NCBI RefSeq assembly: GCF_014647055.1
Contig: NZ_BMOL01000021.1
Coordinates: 1-49,126, forward strand
DNA length: 49,126 nt
Direction of reading: 5' to 3'
Source of the DNA: Deinococcus aerolatus
GTDB taxonomy: Bacteria; Deinococcota; Deinococci; Deinococcales; Deinococcaceae
The notes beneath the pieces were generated by a model. The model was not told where the DNA came from. It made no database searches and saw only the letters and a program-made list of their open reading frames with translations. Positions 9,273-21,333 of this stretch are shown in pieces (within the stretch, counting starts at the first letter, position 1; each line of letters opens with the position of its first letter). Both the position numbers and the translations under genes were made by a program.

Positions 9273-10594
9273 GGGGTCTCCGTGGGGGGTGGGGTGCCCG
9301 GCGTCGCGGGTGGCGCTGCTGGAACGGGTGACGGTGCGGAAAGCCGGGCATAGGGGAAAAGGGCCGCGAGGTGTTCGCGGGCGTCCACACCCAACAGAAT
9401 ACCCACCTCGCCCGCCTCAACCGGGAAACGCTCACCCTGCAGGCGCGGCAGGCCCAGCAGATCGGCCAGTGCGTTTGCGGCGCTGACGTCCTGGCCGGTA
9501 AAAACCTGGCTGGTCTCGCGGCTCTCGGGCACCGTGCGGACCTCCACCTGCCGGTAGCCCAGGGTGTTCAGGGCGCTCCGCACGGCGCTGCCCAGCCCCG
9601 CGCCCGTGGCGTCCATCACGCTGACCTTTACATCTGGCGTGGGTGAAGCCATGGCCGGCCGGTCTCCCCACAGTGTGTTCAGCGCTTCGCGGTTGACCGC
9701 CAGGTTGAAGCTGCCGGGGATGGTGTCGGTGGGCAGGGTGGCAAAGCTGAGCTTGAGGTTGGACAGGTAGGGCCGCAGCGCGGTCAGCAGCTCAGGGTCT
9801 GCGTTGGTGTCCACCCCGTTGCCGATGCCGCCCAGGATGGTGGGCAGGGCGGCCAGTCCGCGCGGGCTGCGCAACCTCGCCGCCAGCTGCGCCAGCGCCT
9901 GCTTCTGGTGGTCGATGCGCCCGTAATCGTCACCGAACCCCTTGCGGACGCGCAGGTACAGTACGGCCTCTCTGCCTTCCAGATGGTGTGGCCCGGCGTC
10001 CAGCTTGAAATTCACGCCGGCAGCGTTGTCCACCCACTCGATGCCGCCCTCCGGAACGGTCACGTCCAGCCCGCCCAGCGCGTCGATCACCCGCTCGACG
10101 TAATCGGTGCGGACCACCACATGGGAATCCACCCGCTCGCCCACCACCGTTTCCACGGCGCGGGTCAGCGCCTCGGGGCCGCCGGAGCCGTAGCGGCCGT
10201 TGATCTTCTGGATGCTGGGCCGCTGACCCGGATCAAACGGGCCGACATTGGTGTCGCGCGGAATGTTCAGCACCCGCACGCGCGAGCCGTCCACCTTGAC
10301 CAGCATCAGCGTATCGGTGTTGGGCGGCTCCAGCGCCCCCACGGGGTTGTCCTGGTCCTTGCACGGCTGGTGGTAGTAGCAGTACACGATGTCGCGCCCG
10401 GCCAGCAGCACCGTGAACTGCGGGGCCGAGCCTGTGCCCAGCGCCAGCCCGGAGGCGCCCACGCCCTGCAGCAGCGCCAGTCCACCCAGCGTCAGGGCTG
10501 CCAGCCCAAGGCCAAAGGTCTGCAGCGCCCGCAGGCGGGCCAGGGGCCAGCGCGGGGCGCGGGGGCCAGGGGGGTTCGGGCGAGCGGCCGTCAC
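9269..10594 (-). CDS. LytR-CpsA-Psr (LCP) family glycopolymer transferase
   Basis: 441 residues. LCP enzymes attach glycopolymers to peptidoglycan at the outer face of the membrane. One N-terminal membrane segment (GLGLAALTLGGLALLQGVG) is followed by the LCP domain: FTVLLAGRDI, NTDTLMLVKVDG, RVLNIPRDT with a conserved Arg, INGRYGSGGPEALTRAVE, HVVVRTDYVERVIDALGGL. A C-terminal LytR_C-like domain (VKVSVMDATGAGLGSAVRSALNTLGY) and a proline tail follow. GTG 10594 was chosen: it overlaps the yqeK stop (GTGA) and removes an unlikely basic extension. Sitting between yqeK and rsfS, it is part of the same transcript. Confidence 0.9.
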   Translation of the reverse strand: MTAARPNPPGPRAPRWPLARLRALQTFGLGLAALTLGGLALLQGVGASGLALGTGSAPQFTVLLAGRDIVYCYYHQPCKDQDNPVGALEPPNTDTLMLVKVDGSRVRVLNIPRDTNVGPFDPGQRPSIQKINGRYGSGGPEALTRAVETVVGERVDSHVVVRTDYVERVIDALGGLDVTVPEGGIEWVDNAAGVNFKLDAGPHHLEGREAVLYLRVRKGFGDDYGRIDHQKQALAQLAARLRSPRGLAALPTILGGIGNGVDTNADPELLTALRPYLSNLKLSFATLPTDTIPGSFNLAVNREALNTLWGDRPAMASPTPDVKVSVMDATGAGLGSAVRSALNTLGYRQVEVRTVPESRETSQVFTGQDVSAANALADLLGLPRLQGERFPVEAGEVGILLGVDAREHLAALFPYARLSAPSPVPAAPPATPGTPPPTETP

Positions 10595-11223
10595 TGGAAG
10601 GCGGACGTGGGTGCCGCGTGGCCGGAATCGCCGCTGTCCGTCAGGTGGGCGCAGCACGGCAGGGCGTGGTACGAGCGCAGCGTGCGCGGATGCACCGTGA
10701 TGCCCCGGCCCTGCAGGTAGGTGACCTTGGAGATGATGGCCTTTTCCAGAGCCGCGTTCAGGTCCTGCAGCGCCAGTTCACGGATGTCTGCGTTGACGCC
10801 ACGTCCAGGTTCGGACACGTCGGCGATGTACACGGCCTGCGCCACCCGGTTGTCGCCGCGTGGGCCGGTGGTGTGGTCCTCGACGGCTTCCAGCACCACC
10901 GTGTCAGCGTAGCCCCAGCGCTCCAGCAGGGCGCGGCCAGCGCGGCCGTGCAGCGCCAGCGGGTGCAGGCCGTCGATCTCGCACTCCGGCGGGGCGAGGC
11001 GCAGCAGTTCGGCGTCCGGCAGGTCGCGGGCAATGTCATGCAGAATGCCCGCCGCGTAGGCACACGCCACGTCCGCTCCGTTGGCCGCCGCGATCTGTGC
11101 GGCCAACTCGGCCACCCGCACCACATGCTCAAAGCGTCTGGGGCGGACCATCAGCCGCACCCGCTCCTCCCAGCCGGTCCAGGCTGTGGGCTGGGCATGC
11201 AGCTTCAGGACGTGGGCAATCAT
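10591..11223 (-). CDS. yqeK: HD-domain Ap4A hydrolase, YqeK-like
   Basis: About 210 residues. YqeK enzymes cleave diadenosine tetraphosphate symmetrically to ADP. HD-site residues: RRFEHVVRV (His), AGILHDIARDLP (His-Asp), LHPLALHGR, VEDHTTG and YIADVSEPGRG (Asp). ATG 11223 was preferred to GTG 11247 because a ten-residue ORF at 11220-11252 stops across it (ATGA), implying coupling. The C-terminus (after residue 180) is longer than usual and low-complexity. It begins the yqeK-LCP-rsfS unit. Confidence 0.9.
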   Translation of the reverse strand: MIAHVLKLHAQPTAWTGWEERVRLMVRPRRFEHVVRVAELAAQIAAANGADVACAYAAGILHDIARDLPDAELLRLAPPECEIDGLHPLALHGRAGRALLERWGYADTVVLEAVEDHTTGPRGDNRVAQAVYIADVSEPGRGVNADIRELALQDLNAALEKAIISKVTYLQGRGITVHPRTLRSYHALPCCAHLTDSGDSGHAAPTSAFQ

Positions 11224-11252
11224 TGGGCCATGTGGCCGCTCCTCCACATCAT
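11220..11252 (-). CDS. Putative leaderless 10-residue leader ORF before yqeK
   Basis: MMWRSGHMAQ, starting at ATG 11252, six bases after TATAGT (11259-11264, minus strand), the same spacing as leaderless genes in this window. Its TGA overlaps the yqeK ATG as ATGA. A coupled upstream ORF is supported by spacing only; translation is not shown. Confidence 0.4.
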   Translation of the reverse strand: MMWRSGHMAQ

Positions 11253-11340
11253 TGCCACACTATACGCCGTCCGCCTGACCGACACTTGATATGGGCAACA
11301 GTTGGAAACGCTTCCGTCCCTCTCTTCCCCCCATCGCCGC

Positions 11341-12329
11341 TCAGGGGGTGTCGTCTGCGGGCACTGGCTCGACGGTCAGGCTGACCGTGACGTTTTCCAG
11401 GGCCTGTGCCCCGGCTGGCAGGTCCAGCCGCACTGGGGCGCTGTAGCTGCCGGGGCGGTAAGTCACCGTACCGCTGATCTCGCGCAGGCGGCCCAGCAGG
11501 TCAGGCGAGGCCACCACCCGCACGCTGCTGGGCTGGATACTGCGGGCCGTGACCTTCAGGTTGGCCGGGGGATCGTTGAGGGTCACCCGCAGGGTCTTGA
11601 TCGGCAACTCGCCGGTGTCCAGGCGGCGCACCGTGACGGTGGCCGGGTTGGTCTGCACCCCCTCGATGGGCTGCCCGGCCTCGTCCAGGGCAATCAGCGG
11701 CACCTCGCGTTCGGAGGCCGCCCCCAGGTTTTCGGGGCTGCTCACCAGCCTCGAGACCCGCACGACCACCCGGCCGGGGCCGGTGACGCGGGCTTCGGCG
11801 GGCATAACCGTGTAGCGCGGCAGGCTGGCCTCGGGCGGCGTGATCACGCTGAGGGTTACCGGCAGGGTGCGGGTCAGCTGGGTGTCCACGAAGCCCTGCA
11901 CCGTATCGGGCGATTTGCGGCTGACGGCAGTGCCGTTGGGCGCGGCCACGGTCACGGGCCGGGTAAAGCTGCCCTCCGGGGCGCCGGTCACGTCCACGAT
12001 GGCCTCGATGTTGCCGGCCCGCAACTCGCGCAGCCGCTCGGGCCGCCCGGACAGCGTCACGCGCACCGTGGCCGGATTCAGGTCACTGGTGGCGCGGGTG
12101 CCCTCGCCCCGCCCGCCGGTGGTGTCGCGCACCGTCACCGGCACGTCGTAGCCCTGCTCCACGTTGGCCCGGCGGTCTGCCGTCGCCACAAACCACAGCG
12201 TGATCGCCACCGCCACCGCCAGCACCTTCAGGCCTAGGTTGTGGACGCTGCGCCCCAGCGCGTAGCGGGGCTCCAGCCAGCGCCGCCAGGCGGGCGGCTC
12301 CTGCAGCGGGGAGCCCGGATCGCCGCCGC

Positions 12330-12333
<4 letters not shown>
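11341..12333 (-). CDS. cdaR: CdaA regulatory protein, YbbR-domain (CdaR-like)
   Basis: 330 residues. YbbR/CdaR proteins bind and regulate the diadenylate cyclase CdaA in Firmicutes. One N-terminal membrane helix (VLAVAVAITLWFVATAD, residues ~37-53) is followed by about three YbbR repeats, each with the pattern PVTV....NPATVRVTLSGRPE / LPVTLSVITP..ARVTGPG / IPTV.TVRRLD. The ATG overlaps the cdaA stop by four bases (12330-12333), so cdaA and cdaR are coupled. A C-terminal acidic tail is short. Confidence 0.9.
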
Positions 12334-13241
<908 letters not shown>

Positions 13242-13368
13242 AAGAGGAACAGGGACTCCTTGGAGAAAACGCGGCGGGCAGGAGGGCCGGAAAAACTTCA
13301 GGGTTGCGCGCCTACTATACGGTCTGTCCGCACTTCACGCCCCCGACTCTGCCTCCGGAGGACCACCC

Positions 13369-14049
13369 ATGAACATCCGTTTCCTAGGCCACAGCACCTT
13401 TTTGCTTCACAGCGGCGAGCACCGCCTGCTGATCGATCCCTACATCACCGGCAACCCCAGGTCGCCCGTCACGCTGGAAGAGGCCCTGACCTGGAAGCTC
13501 AGCGCCGTGCTGATCAGCCACGCGCACGGCGACCATTGGGGCGACGCGCTGGCCTTCGGCAAGGCGGGCGTGCCGCTGATCGCCACCGCCGAGATCGCGG
13601 GCTACGCCCAGAAGCACGGCGCCGCGCAGGCGGTCAGCCTGAACATCGGCGGCACCTACGCTCCCGACTGGGGCCGCCTGACCCTGACCCCCGCCTGGCA
13701 CAGCAGCTCGTTTCCAGACGGCACCTACGGCGGCATGCCCACCGGACTGCTGATCGAGCTGGGCGGCAAGCGGCTCTACTTTGCCGGGGACACCTGCCTG
13801 TTTTCCGACATGCGCCTGATCGGGGACCGGGGGCTGGACGCCGCGATTCTGCCGGTGGGCGATCACTACACCATGGGCCCCGAGGAGGCCGCCCGCACGC
13901 TGGAACTGCTGCGCCCGAAGGTGGCCATTCCCATGCACTTCGGCACCTTTCCCCCGCTGACCGGTGATCCCCAGGTGTTCAAGCGGGACGGCGAGGCGCA
14001 GGGCGTGGACGTGCGGATTCTGGAGCCAGGGGAAACGACGGCCCTCTGA
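13369..14049 (+). CDS. UPF0173 metal-dependent hydrolase (metallo-beta-lactamase fold)
   Basis: 226 residues. It has the metallo-beta-lactamase metal-binding signature SHAHGDHWG, a second His in PAWHSSSF, and GDT (Asp) then MHFGTFP (His); the start IRFLGHSTFLL and ending match the UPF0173 (YtkL-type) family, whose substrate is unknown. A Shine-Dalgarno GGAGGACC (13357-13364) precedes ATG 13369, and a TACTAT box lies ~50 bp upstream, so this gene has a normal leader, unlike many neighbours. A stand-alone unit divergent from cdaA. Confidence 0.9.
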   Translation: MNIRFLGHSTFLLHSGEHRLLIDPYITGNPRSPVTLEEALTWKLSAVLISHAHGDHWGDALAFGKAGVPLIATAEIAGYAQKHGAAQAVSLNIGGTYAPDWGRLTLTPAWHSSSFPDGTYGGMPTGLLIELGGKRLYFAGDTCLFSDMRLIGDRGLDAAILPVGDHYTMGPEEAARTLELLRPKVAIPMHFGTFPPLTGDPQVFKRDGEAQGVDVRILEPGETTAL

Positions 14050-14123
14050 CGGGAAGCAACGCTGAAAGAGGCTGAAGGAGAGTGACGCTGCGCGGCAGCC
14101 GGTGCGGTCTGCCGCCCGCTGCT

Positions 14124-14873
14124 TTACAGCTCCACCAGATGCGACTGCACGTTGATCTCCCCGTAGACCTCGGCCTGCTGCACACTGAACTCGCCCTCCT
14201 TGACGCCTTCCAGCAGGGCAGCAAAGTAGGTGGTCCGTTCATTCCAGTCCTGCGCGGGCAGGCCCCGGAAGGTGAAGTGGCGCAGCCGGGTCCCAAAGGC
14301 CCGCAGTGCCCCCAGGGCGTCGGCCAGGGTCAGGCGGTCGCGCGATAGCAGCGGCGTGTCCACCTGGCGCACGGCGTTCTGTGCGGCCCGCACCAGTTTC
14401 GCCAGGCTGCCCGCCGGGTTGCGCGCACGCTCACGGCGCGGCAGGTCCAGCGTCACGGGCCGGGCCGGAATAATGCCCTCGCGCTCGCGGCGGCGGGCCA
14501 ACAGAAAGCCCACCAGCGTGTCCAGCTCGGCCAGTGCCTCCACGCCTTCCAGCAGGTCCTCCAGCGCCTCGTCGGGGGCGTCTTCCTGCCACGCTTCCGG
14601 CTCCGGCTCGGGCAGCAGCAGCCGGGCCTTCAGGGCGATCACGGTGGCCAGGGTGGGCAGCAGGTCCGGGTGCGCCCCGGCAAAACTTCCGCCGGTCAGC
14701 GCCTGTACCCAGGCCAGCACGCTGCGCGTCAGCGTGAGCAGCGCCACCTCCTGCGGCCCCACCTGCCCGGTTCGCAGCGCTGAGGCCAGTTCGGCCAGCG
14801 TGCCGCTGAAACCGGGCAGGTCCACCACGAAGCCGCTGACCGGGGTGGGGGGGGCCAGGACGGCGGCGGTCAA
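14124..14873 (-). CDS. scpA: Segregation and condensation protein A-like
   Basis: 249 residues. ScpA is the kleisin bridging SMC heads in chromosome organisation. The N-terminal half has VVDLPGFSGTLAELASALRTGQV (the family FxGPLDLLL-type start, diverged), a middle PDLLPTLATVIALKARLLLPEPEPE segment and a C-terminal winged-helix-like SVQQAEVYGEINVQSHLVEL. The length suits ScpA but identity is weaker than usual; a partner scpB is not in the window. Ten bases separate it from the trpS stop, so cotranscription is likely. Confidence 0.75.
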   Translation of the reverse strand: MTAAVLAPPTPVSGFVVDLPGFSGTLAELASALRTGQVGPQEVALLTLTRSVLAWVQALTGGSFAGAHPDLLPTLATVIALKARLLLPEPEPEAWQEDAPDEALEDLLEGVEALAELDTLVGFLLARRREREGIIPARPVTLDLPRRERARNPAGSLAKLVRAAQNAVRQVDTPLLSRDRLTLADALGALRAFGTRLRHFTFRGLPAQDWNERTTYFAALLEGVKEGEFSVQQAEVYGEINVQSHLVEL

Positions 14874-14883
14874 GGCGGCGGCC

Positions 14884-15885
<1,002 letters not shown>

Positions 15886-15982
15886 CGGGGCATTCTAGCG
15901 GCCCGGAGACGCGGCGCTATGTGGCAGCCACGCAGGACAGGACCGGCACCGCCCGTCGCCACAGGAGAGCTGTCGCCACAGG

Positions 15983-16013
15983 AAAACGGGCCGCCCACAC
16001 AGGGGCAGCCCGT
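15983..16013 (-). terminator. Intrinsic terminator of the parvulin gene
   Basis: On the minus strand, ACGGGCTGCCC pairs with GGGCGGCCCGT (11 bp, one G-U) around a six-base loop and is followed by TTTTCC (15983-15986). It lies 18 bp after the stop of the 16031 gene. Confidence 0.8.
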
Positions 16014-16030
16014 TCGGCGGGGAAAGAAGA

Positions 16031-17956
16031 CTAGCGGGTGGCCGGTTCCGCCGTGTCGGCGGGGGCGTCGGGGTCCGGCGTGCCGGGGACGGTGCTGTCC
16101 GGCGTTTCCGGGGTCCCGGTTCCAGGCCCGGTTTCCGTGTCGGTCCCGGCGGCGGGCGCGTTCAGACCAGGCCCGGCGGCGGCCACACGCTTGGCCTGGG
16201 CGGCCAGCACCTTTTCCAGATTGTCGGTCGGCTTCAGGGTGGCCACCTGTTCGGCCAGGAAAGCCTGTCCGGCCTCGTTCTTCTTGGCGGCCAGCACCTG
16301 CGGCTCGATCTGGCTTCTCACGGCGCTCAAGGGCTGGGTCACCGCCGGCTGCAGATCGGTGACGTACAGCACCGAGAACCGCTCCCCGACTTTCACCACG
16401 TCGCTGAGGCTGCCCTCGCCCGCGTCCTTGAGGGACTTGGCGGCGAAGACGGCCGCCTCGAGTTCGGGGCTCAGCTTGCCGTCACCCGCCGTCAGTTCGC
16501 CGCGCTCGCTGACGGTGGCCCCGGCCTTGCCCGCCGCTGCCGTGAAGTCGCCGCCCTTCCAGTCGGTGCGGAAGGCCAGCGCCTGGGTGCGGTCACGGAA
16601 GCTGGCCTCGGCGACGGTGGCGCTGGCGGGGGTCTCGAACTGCGCTTTGTTCTGCGTGTAGTACGCCTGCAGGTCCGCGTCGCTGACCTTGACGTCGCGG
16701 GCGCCGTAGGCAGCCAGTCCCTGCGCGATGTCCTGGCGGGTGCCGGTCAGCGGCAGCTTCAGCCGCTCGGCCAGGGTGGGGGCGGCGTAGGTCTGGATCA
16801 CACCCTGCAGCACCTGCGGCTTGAGAAGGCCGTTCACCAGGCTGGCGGCCTGCTCCGCCGGCACCTGCTCCAGCAGCGAGCTGAACTGCTGGTTGCCGAC
16901 CACGCCCTCCACCACTTCCGAGTACGGAATGTCGCGGCCGGCCACGGTGGCGACGGTGGGGTTCTCGATGGTCCAGTTGGGATCGAGGTACTCGACCTTG
17001 GCATTCTTGTCCAGCTCGGTCAGCCACCGCTCGACGGCGGCGTTTTCCTTCTGGGTCTTCAGGGCGGCCAGGATGTCGGTCTTCGCGTCCTCGAAGGGCT
17101 TGGGGGCCGGGGCCAGGTACTTCTCCACCTTGACGATGTAGAACTTGCCGCCGCTGGACACCACGTCGGTCAGGCCGCCATTCGTGAGGGCAAAGGCCGC
17201 CGCGCCCACCTCGGCGGGCAGGGCGACCTGGGCCACCGGACGGGGCGCGCCGTTCTCGATGGGTCCCAGCGCCCCGCCGCGGTCCCCAAACTCGCTGCTG
17301 TTGGCCGAGGCCAGCGCCGCGAAGTCCGCGCCGCCCTTGAGTTGCGCGAGCAGCGCCTTGGCTTTGGCCTCGTCGGCCACCACGATCTGGCGCCCCTGAA
17401 CGCGCGCGTCACTCTGGAAGGCCTCGGGGTTCAGGTCGTAGTACAGCCTGGCCTCGGCGTCGGTGGGGGCGGGGGCCGCCTTTTTCAGCTCCTCCACCTT
17501 GCGCTGCACGGCAAGCTGCTCGCCCACCGACTCGCGGTAGCCCGCGTCGCTCAGGCCGGCCCCCTGCAGGGCGTCGGTCCAGGCCTTGTTGTCCTGGAAG
17601 CCGTTGGCCTCGCGGACCTTGGTGACCTCGGCGTTCACGTCGCTCCGGCTGACCTTGATGTCCTGGGTGGCGGCCTTGACCAGCGCCTGCTGGATCTGGC
17701 TGGCCACCACGACGGTCTTGAAGTCGTCGCCCAGCACGCCGGTGTCGGTGGTGCTCAGGACCGGGTTGGCCCGGCGGGCCTGGTCAAGTTCCTCGGCGGT
17801 GATGGTCTGCCCGTTGACCTTCAGCGCGGGCGTGCCGCTGGCCTGATTGCCGCTGAACAGCTGCCCGATATTGGGGGTGAACTGGTAGGCCATGCCGACC
17901 ACCAGAAGCAGGGCCAGCACGATCAGCATGACATTGGTGACTTTCTTTCGCTTCAC
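16031..17956 (-). CDS. Membrane-anchored parvulin-type peptidyl-prolyl isomerase (SurA/PpiD-like)
   Basis: 641 residues. An N-terminal helix (VMLIVLALLLVVGMAYQF, residues ~9-26) anchors it; the bulk lies outside. A SurA-type N domain (residues ~45-160) is followed by a parvulin rotamase (VQGRQIVVADEAKAKALLAQLKGG, EFGDRGGALGPI, GGKFYIVKVEKY), then further helical repeats and a Thr/Pro/Gly-rich tail. Such chaperones fold secreted or envelope proteins. Start is GTG 17956 with a strong Shine-Dalgarno AAGGAGATC. It is divergent from tRNA-Arg, their promoters overlapping. Confidence 0.85.
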   Translation of the reverse strand: MKRKKVTNVMLIVLALLLVVGMAYQFTPNIGQLFSGNQASGTPALKVNGQTITAEELDQARRANPVLSTTDTGVLGDDFKTVVVASQIQQALVKAATQDIKVSRSDVNAEVTKVREANGFQDNKAWTDALQGAGLSDAGYRESVGEQLAVQRKVEELKKAAPAPTDAEARLYYDLNPEAFQSDARVQGRQIVVADEAKAKALLAQLKGGADFAALASANSSEFGDRGGALGPIENGAPRPVAQVALPAEVGAAAFALTNGGLTDVVSSGGKFYIVKVEKYLAPAPKPFEDAKTDILAALKTQKENAAVERWLTELDKNAKVEYLDPNWTIENPTVATVAGRDIPYSEVVEGVVGNQQFSSLLEQVPAEQAASLVNGLLKPQVLQGVIQTYAAPTLAERLKLPLTGTRQDIAQGLAAYGARDVKVSDADLQAYYTQNKAQFETPASATVAEASFRDRTQALAFRTDWKGGDFTAAAGKAGATVSERGELTAGDGKLSPELEAAVFAAKSLKDAGEGSLSDVVKVGERFSVLYVTDLQPAVTQPLSAVRSQIEPQVLAAKKNEAGQAFLAEQVATLKPTDNLEKVLAAQAKRVAAAGPGLNAPAAGTDTETGPGTGTPETPDSTVPGTPDPDAPADTAEPATR

Positions 17957-17985
17957 TTGATCTCCTTAAATATAGGTGCTAGCGT
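17957..17985 (+). promoter_or_regulatory. tRNA-Arg promoter, overlapping a divergent -10
   Basis: TTGATC (17957-17962), 17-base spacer, TAGCGT (17980-17985), ending 16 bases before the tRNA. The complement of 17981-17986 reads TACGCT, a plausible -10 for the minus-strand parvulin gene; the two -10 boxes share bases. Confidence 0.65.
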
Positions 17986-18001
17986 ACCCCAGACCCTGAA
18001 T

Positions 18002-18078
<77 letters not shown>

Positions 18079-18101
18079 CCCAGCTTTTCAGTCCGGTCAA
18101 G

Positions 18102-18124
18102 CCACCCTGCGGGGTGGTTTTTTT
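18102..18124 (+). terminator. Intrinsic terminator after tRNA-Arg
   Basis: CCACCC (18102-18107) and GGGTGG (18112-18117) with loop TGCG, followed directly by seven T. Confidence 0.92.
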
Positions 18125-18290
18125 GTGGACCGGGCCGCAGGGTGGGGCAACTGCCGGCAAACACACGCGCAAGAGTCTAGCATGCAAGGTTAAACGGGCG
18201 TGAAGCCGCAAAGCGCGTTGTGGAGCGTATTTCTCGTGCCCTTCATGCGGCTGGAGGCTGGCGGGCGCCCCCGGCCTGTACGCTGGGGAC

Positions 18291-19355
18291 ATGAGCGACT
18301 CCACTCCTGATCACGCGGCTGAGTTCCATGCGGCGTCCGGCGGCCTGCTGCGGCTGCTGTCTGCCCTGCCCGGCAGCTACGACGGACCACAGACCCCCGA
18401 GGCGGCTCCCTATGGTCTGGTCGGCGTGGGCGAGGGCACCCTGGCCGCGCACCTGCTGCAGGCCCTGGCGCTGCCCAGTCTGACCCGCGCGGGCACCCAG
18501 TTCGTGCTGGGCAGTCCCGACGTGGCCGCCGCCGCCACCGATTACGCCGATCTGTCCGAGGTCGCCGGAGCCACCGCGCGCCGCATCAGCACCGGGGGCC
18601 GCCCCGGCGAGATCGACGTGCTGGTGCCGGGCGGGCCGCTGTCCACCTACCACTTCGCGCAGGCGGTGGCCTACGCCAGTGGGCACGCCGACGAGGCCGC
18701 GCAGGCCGACGCCGCGCTCGCGGCTCTGGCCCTGCGCTGCGCTCCGAATGTCGAGGAGAACAACCCCGCCCGCGACCTGGCCTGGAGCCTGTGGGGGCGC
18801 ACGCCGCTGCTGCTGGCCGCCAGCGACGCCGACGCCCTGCCGCACGCGTGGCAGCAGCTGCTGGCCCGCACCGGCAAGACGCTGGCCGTGCCGCTGCTGG
18901 GCGACCTGTTGCCACTGGTCAGCGGGGCCTTCGACGCCCGCCATGAGCAGGGCGACGCCAAGGTGGCCCTGATTCTGGGCGACACCGATCCCTCGCTGCT
19001 GCTGGCCCGCGAGGTGCTGGATTCGCGCATCGACGAGATCATCCACGTGCCTGCCCCGGACGGCGCGCAGGGCTACCCCGCCGCGCTGGCGCTGTGGTAC
19101 TTCGGCGCGTGGGTGGCCGCGTACCTGGCCGAGCGGTACGGGGCCGAGCCTGCCGACCCTGCGGTGCTGGCCCGCGCCCAGGCCACCCTGAGCGGCGAGG
19201 GCGGCAGTGAGGACGGCGGCGACCTGCGCCTGACCGCTCCCCGCGACGACCTGCGCCGCACCCGCGTCGACGACGCCGGGCCAGACTGGGCCGATGCTAG
19301 GGATGAGGATGACGAGGACGATCTGGATGATCCCGACGACCGCGAAGAGGACTAA
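18291..19355 (+). CDS. SIS-domain protein related to phosphoglucose/phosphomannose isomerase
   Basis: 354 residues. SIS sugar-phosphate folds are visible (GLVGVGEGTLAAHLLQAL, then TQFVLGSPD; NNPARDLAWSLWGRTPLLLAASDADAL), resembling the bifunctional PGI/PMI family. However, the usual catalytic HNE segment after the second SIS half reads ARHEQGDAKVALI, and the C-terminal catalytic Lys region is also changed, so it may not be an isomerase. The tail is extremely acidic (about 18 Asp/Glu in the last 22). TACGCT (18279-18284) is six bases before the ATG. A regulatory or binding role is possible. Confidence 0.7.
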   Translation: MSDSTPDHAAEFHAASGGLLRLLSALPGSYDGPQTPEAAPYGLVGVGEGTLAAHLLQALALPSLTRAGTQFVLGSPDVAAAATDYADLSEVAGATARRISTGGRPGEIDVLVPGGPLSTYHFAQAVAYASGHADEAAQADAALAALALRCAPNVEENNPARDLAWSLWGRTPLLLAASDADALPHAWQQLLARTGKTLAVPLLGDLLPLVSGAFDARHEQGDAKVALILGDTDPSLLLAREVLDSRIDEIIHVPAPDGAQGYPAALALWYFGAWVAAYLAERYGAEPADPAVLARAQATLSGEGGSEDGGDLRLTAPRDDLRRTRVDDAGPDWADARDEDDEDDLDDPDDREED

Positions 19356-19485
19356 GCAGGGCACGTCCCGGGCAGGGCGCAGACGCCGCCCGGCGCTCCA
19401 CCGCCTGAAAAACTGTTTTCCGGAGCGGGTTCACCCTTTGGCCTGAGCGCTGCTTGTGTTCCGCCGGAGCGCTATCATGCGGGAT

Positions 19486-20238
<753 letters not shown>

Positions 20239-20274
20239 CGTGGGCACCGGCGCGATCATCACGGCAGGGTGCCC

Positions 20275-21210
<936 letters not shown>

Positions 21211-21237
21211 GGTGCGTCCTGTTTGCCGTCAGCGCAT

Positions 21238-21269
21238 AAAAAACGCAACTCCCGTCCTTCCGAAGTTGC
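21238..21269 (-). terminator. Terminator for the HD-GYP operon
   Basis: On the minus strand, GCAACT and AGTTGC (21245-21250 and 21264-21269) form a 6-bp stem with a 13-base loop, followed by G and six T (21238-21243). It lies 64 bp beyond the HD-GYP stop. Confidence 0.7.
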
Positions 21270-21333
21270 CGCTGATGGTTCTTGATGTCTGTTTGAAGGG
21301 ATGCAGGCGATGGACGCCCGCAGCGTGGGACGG

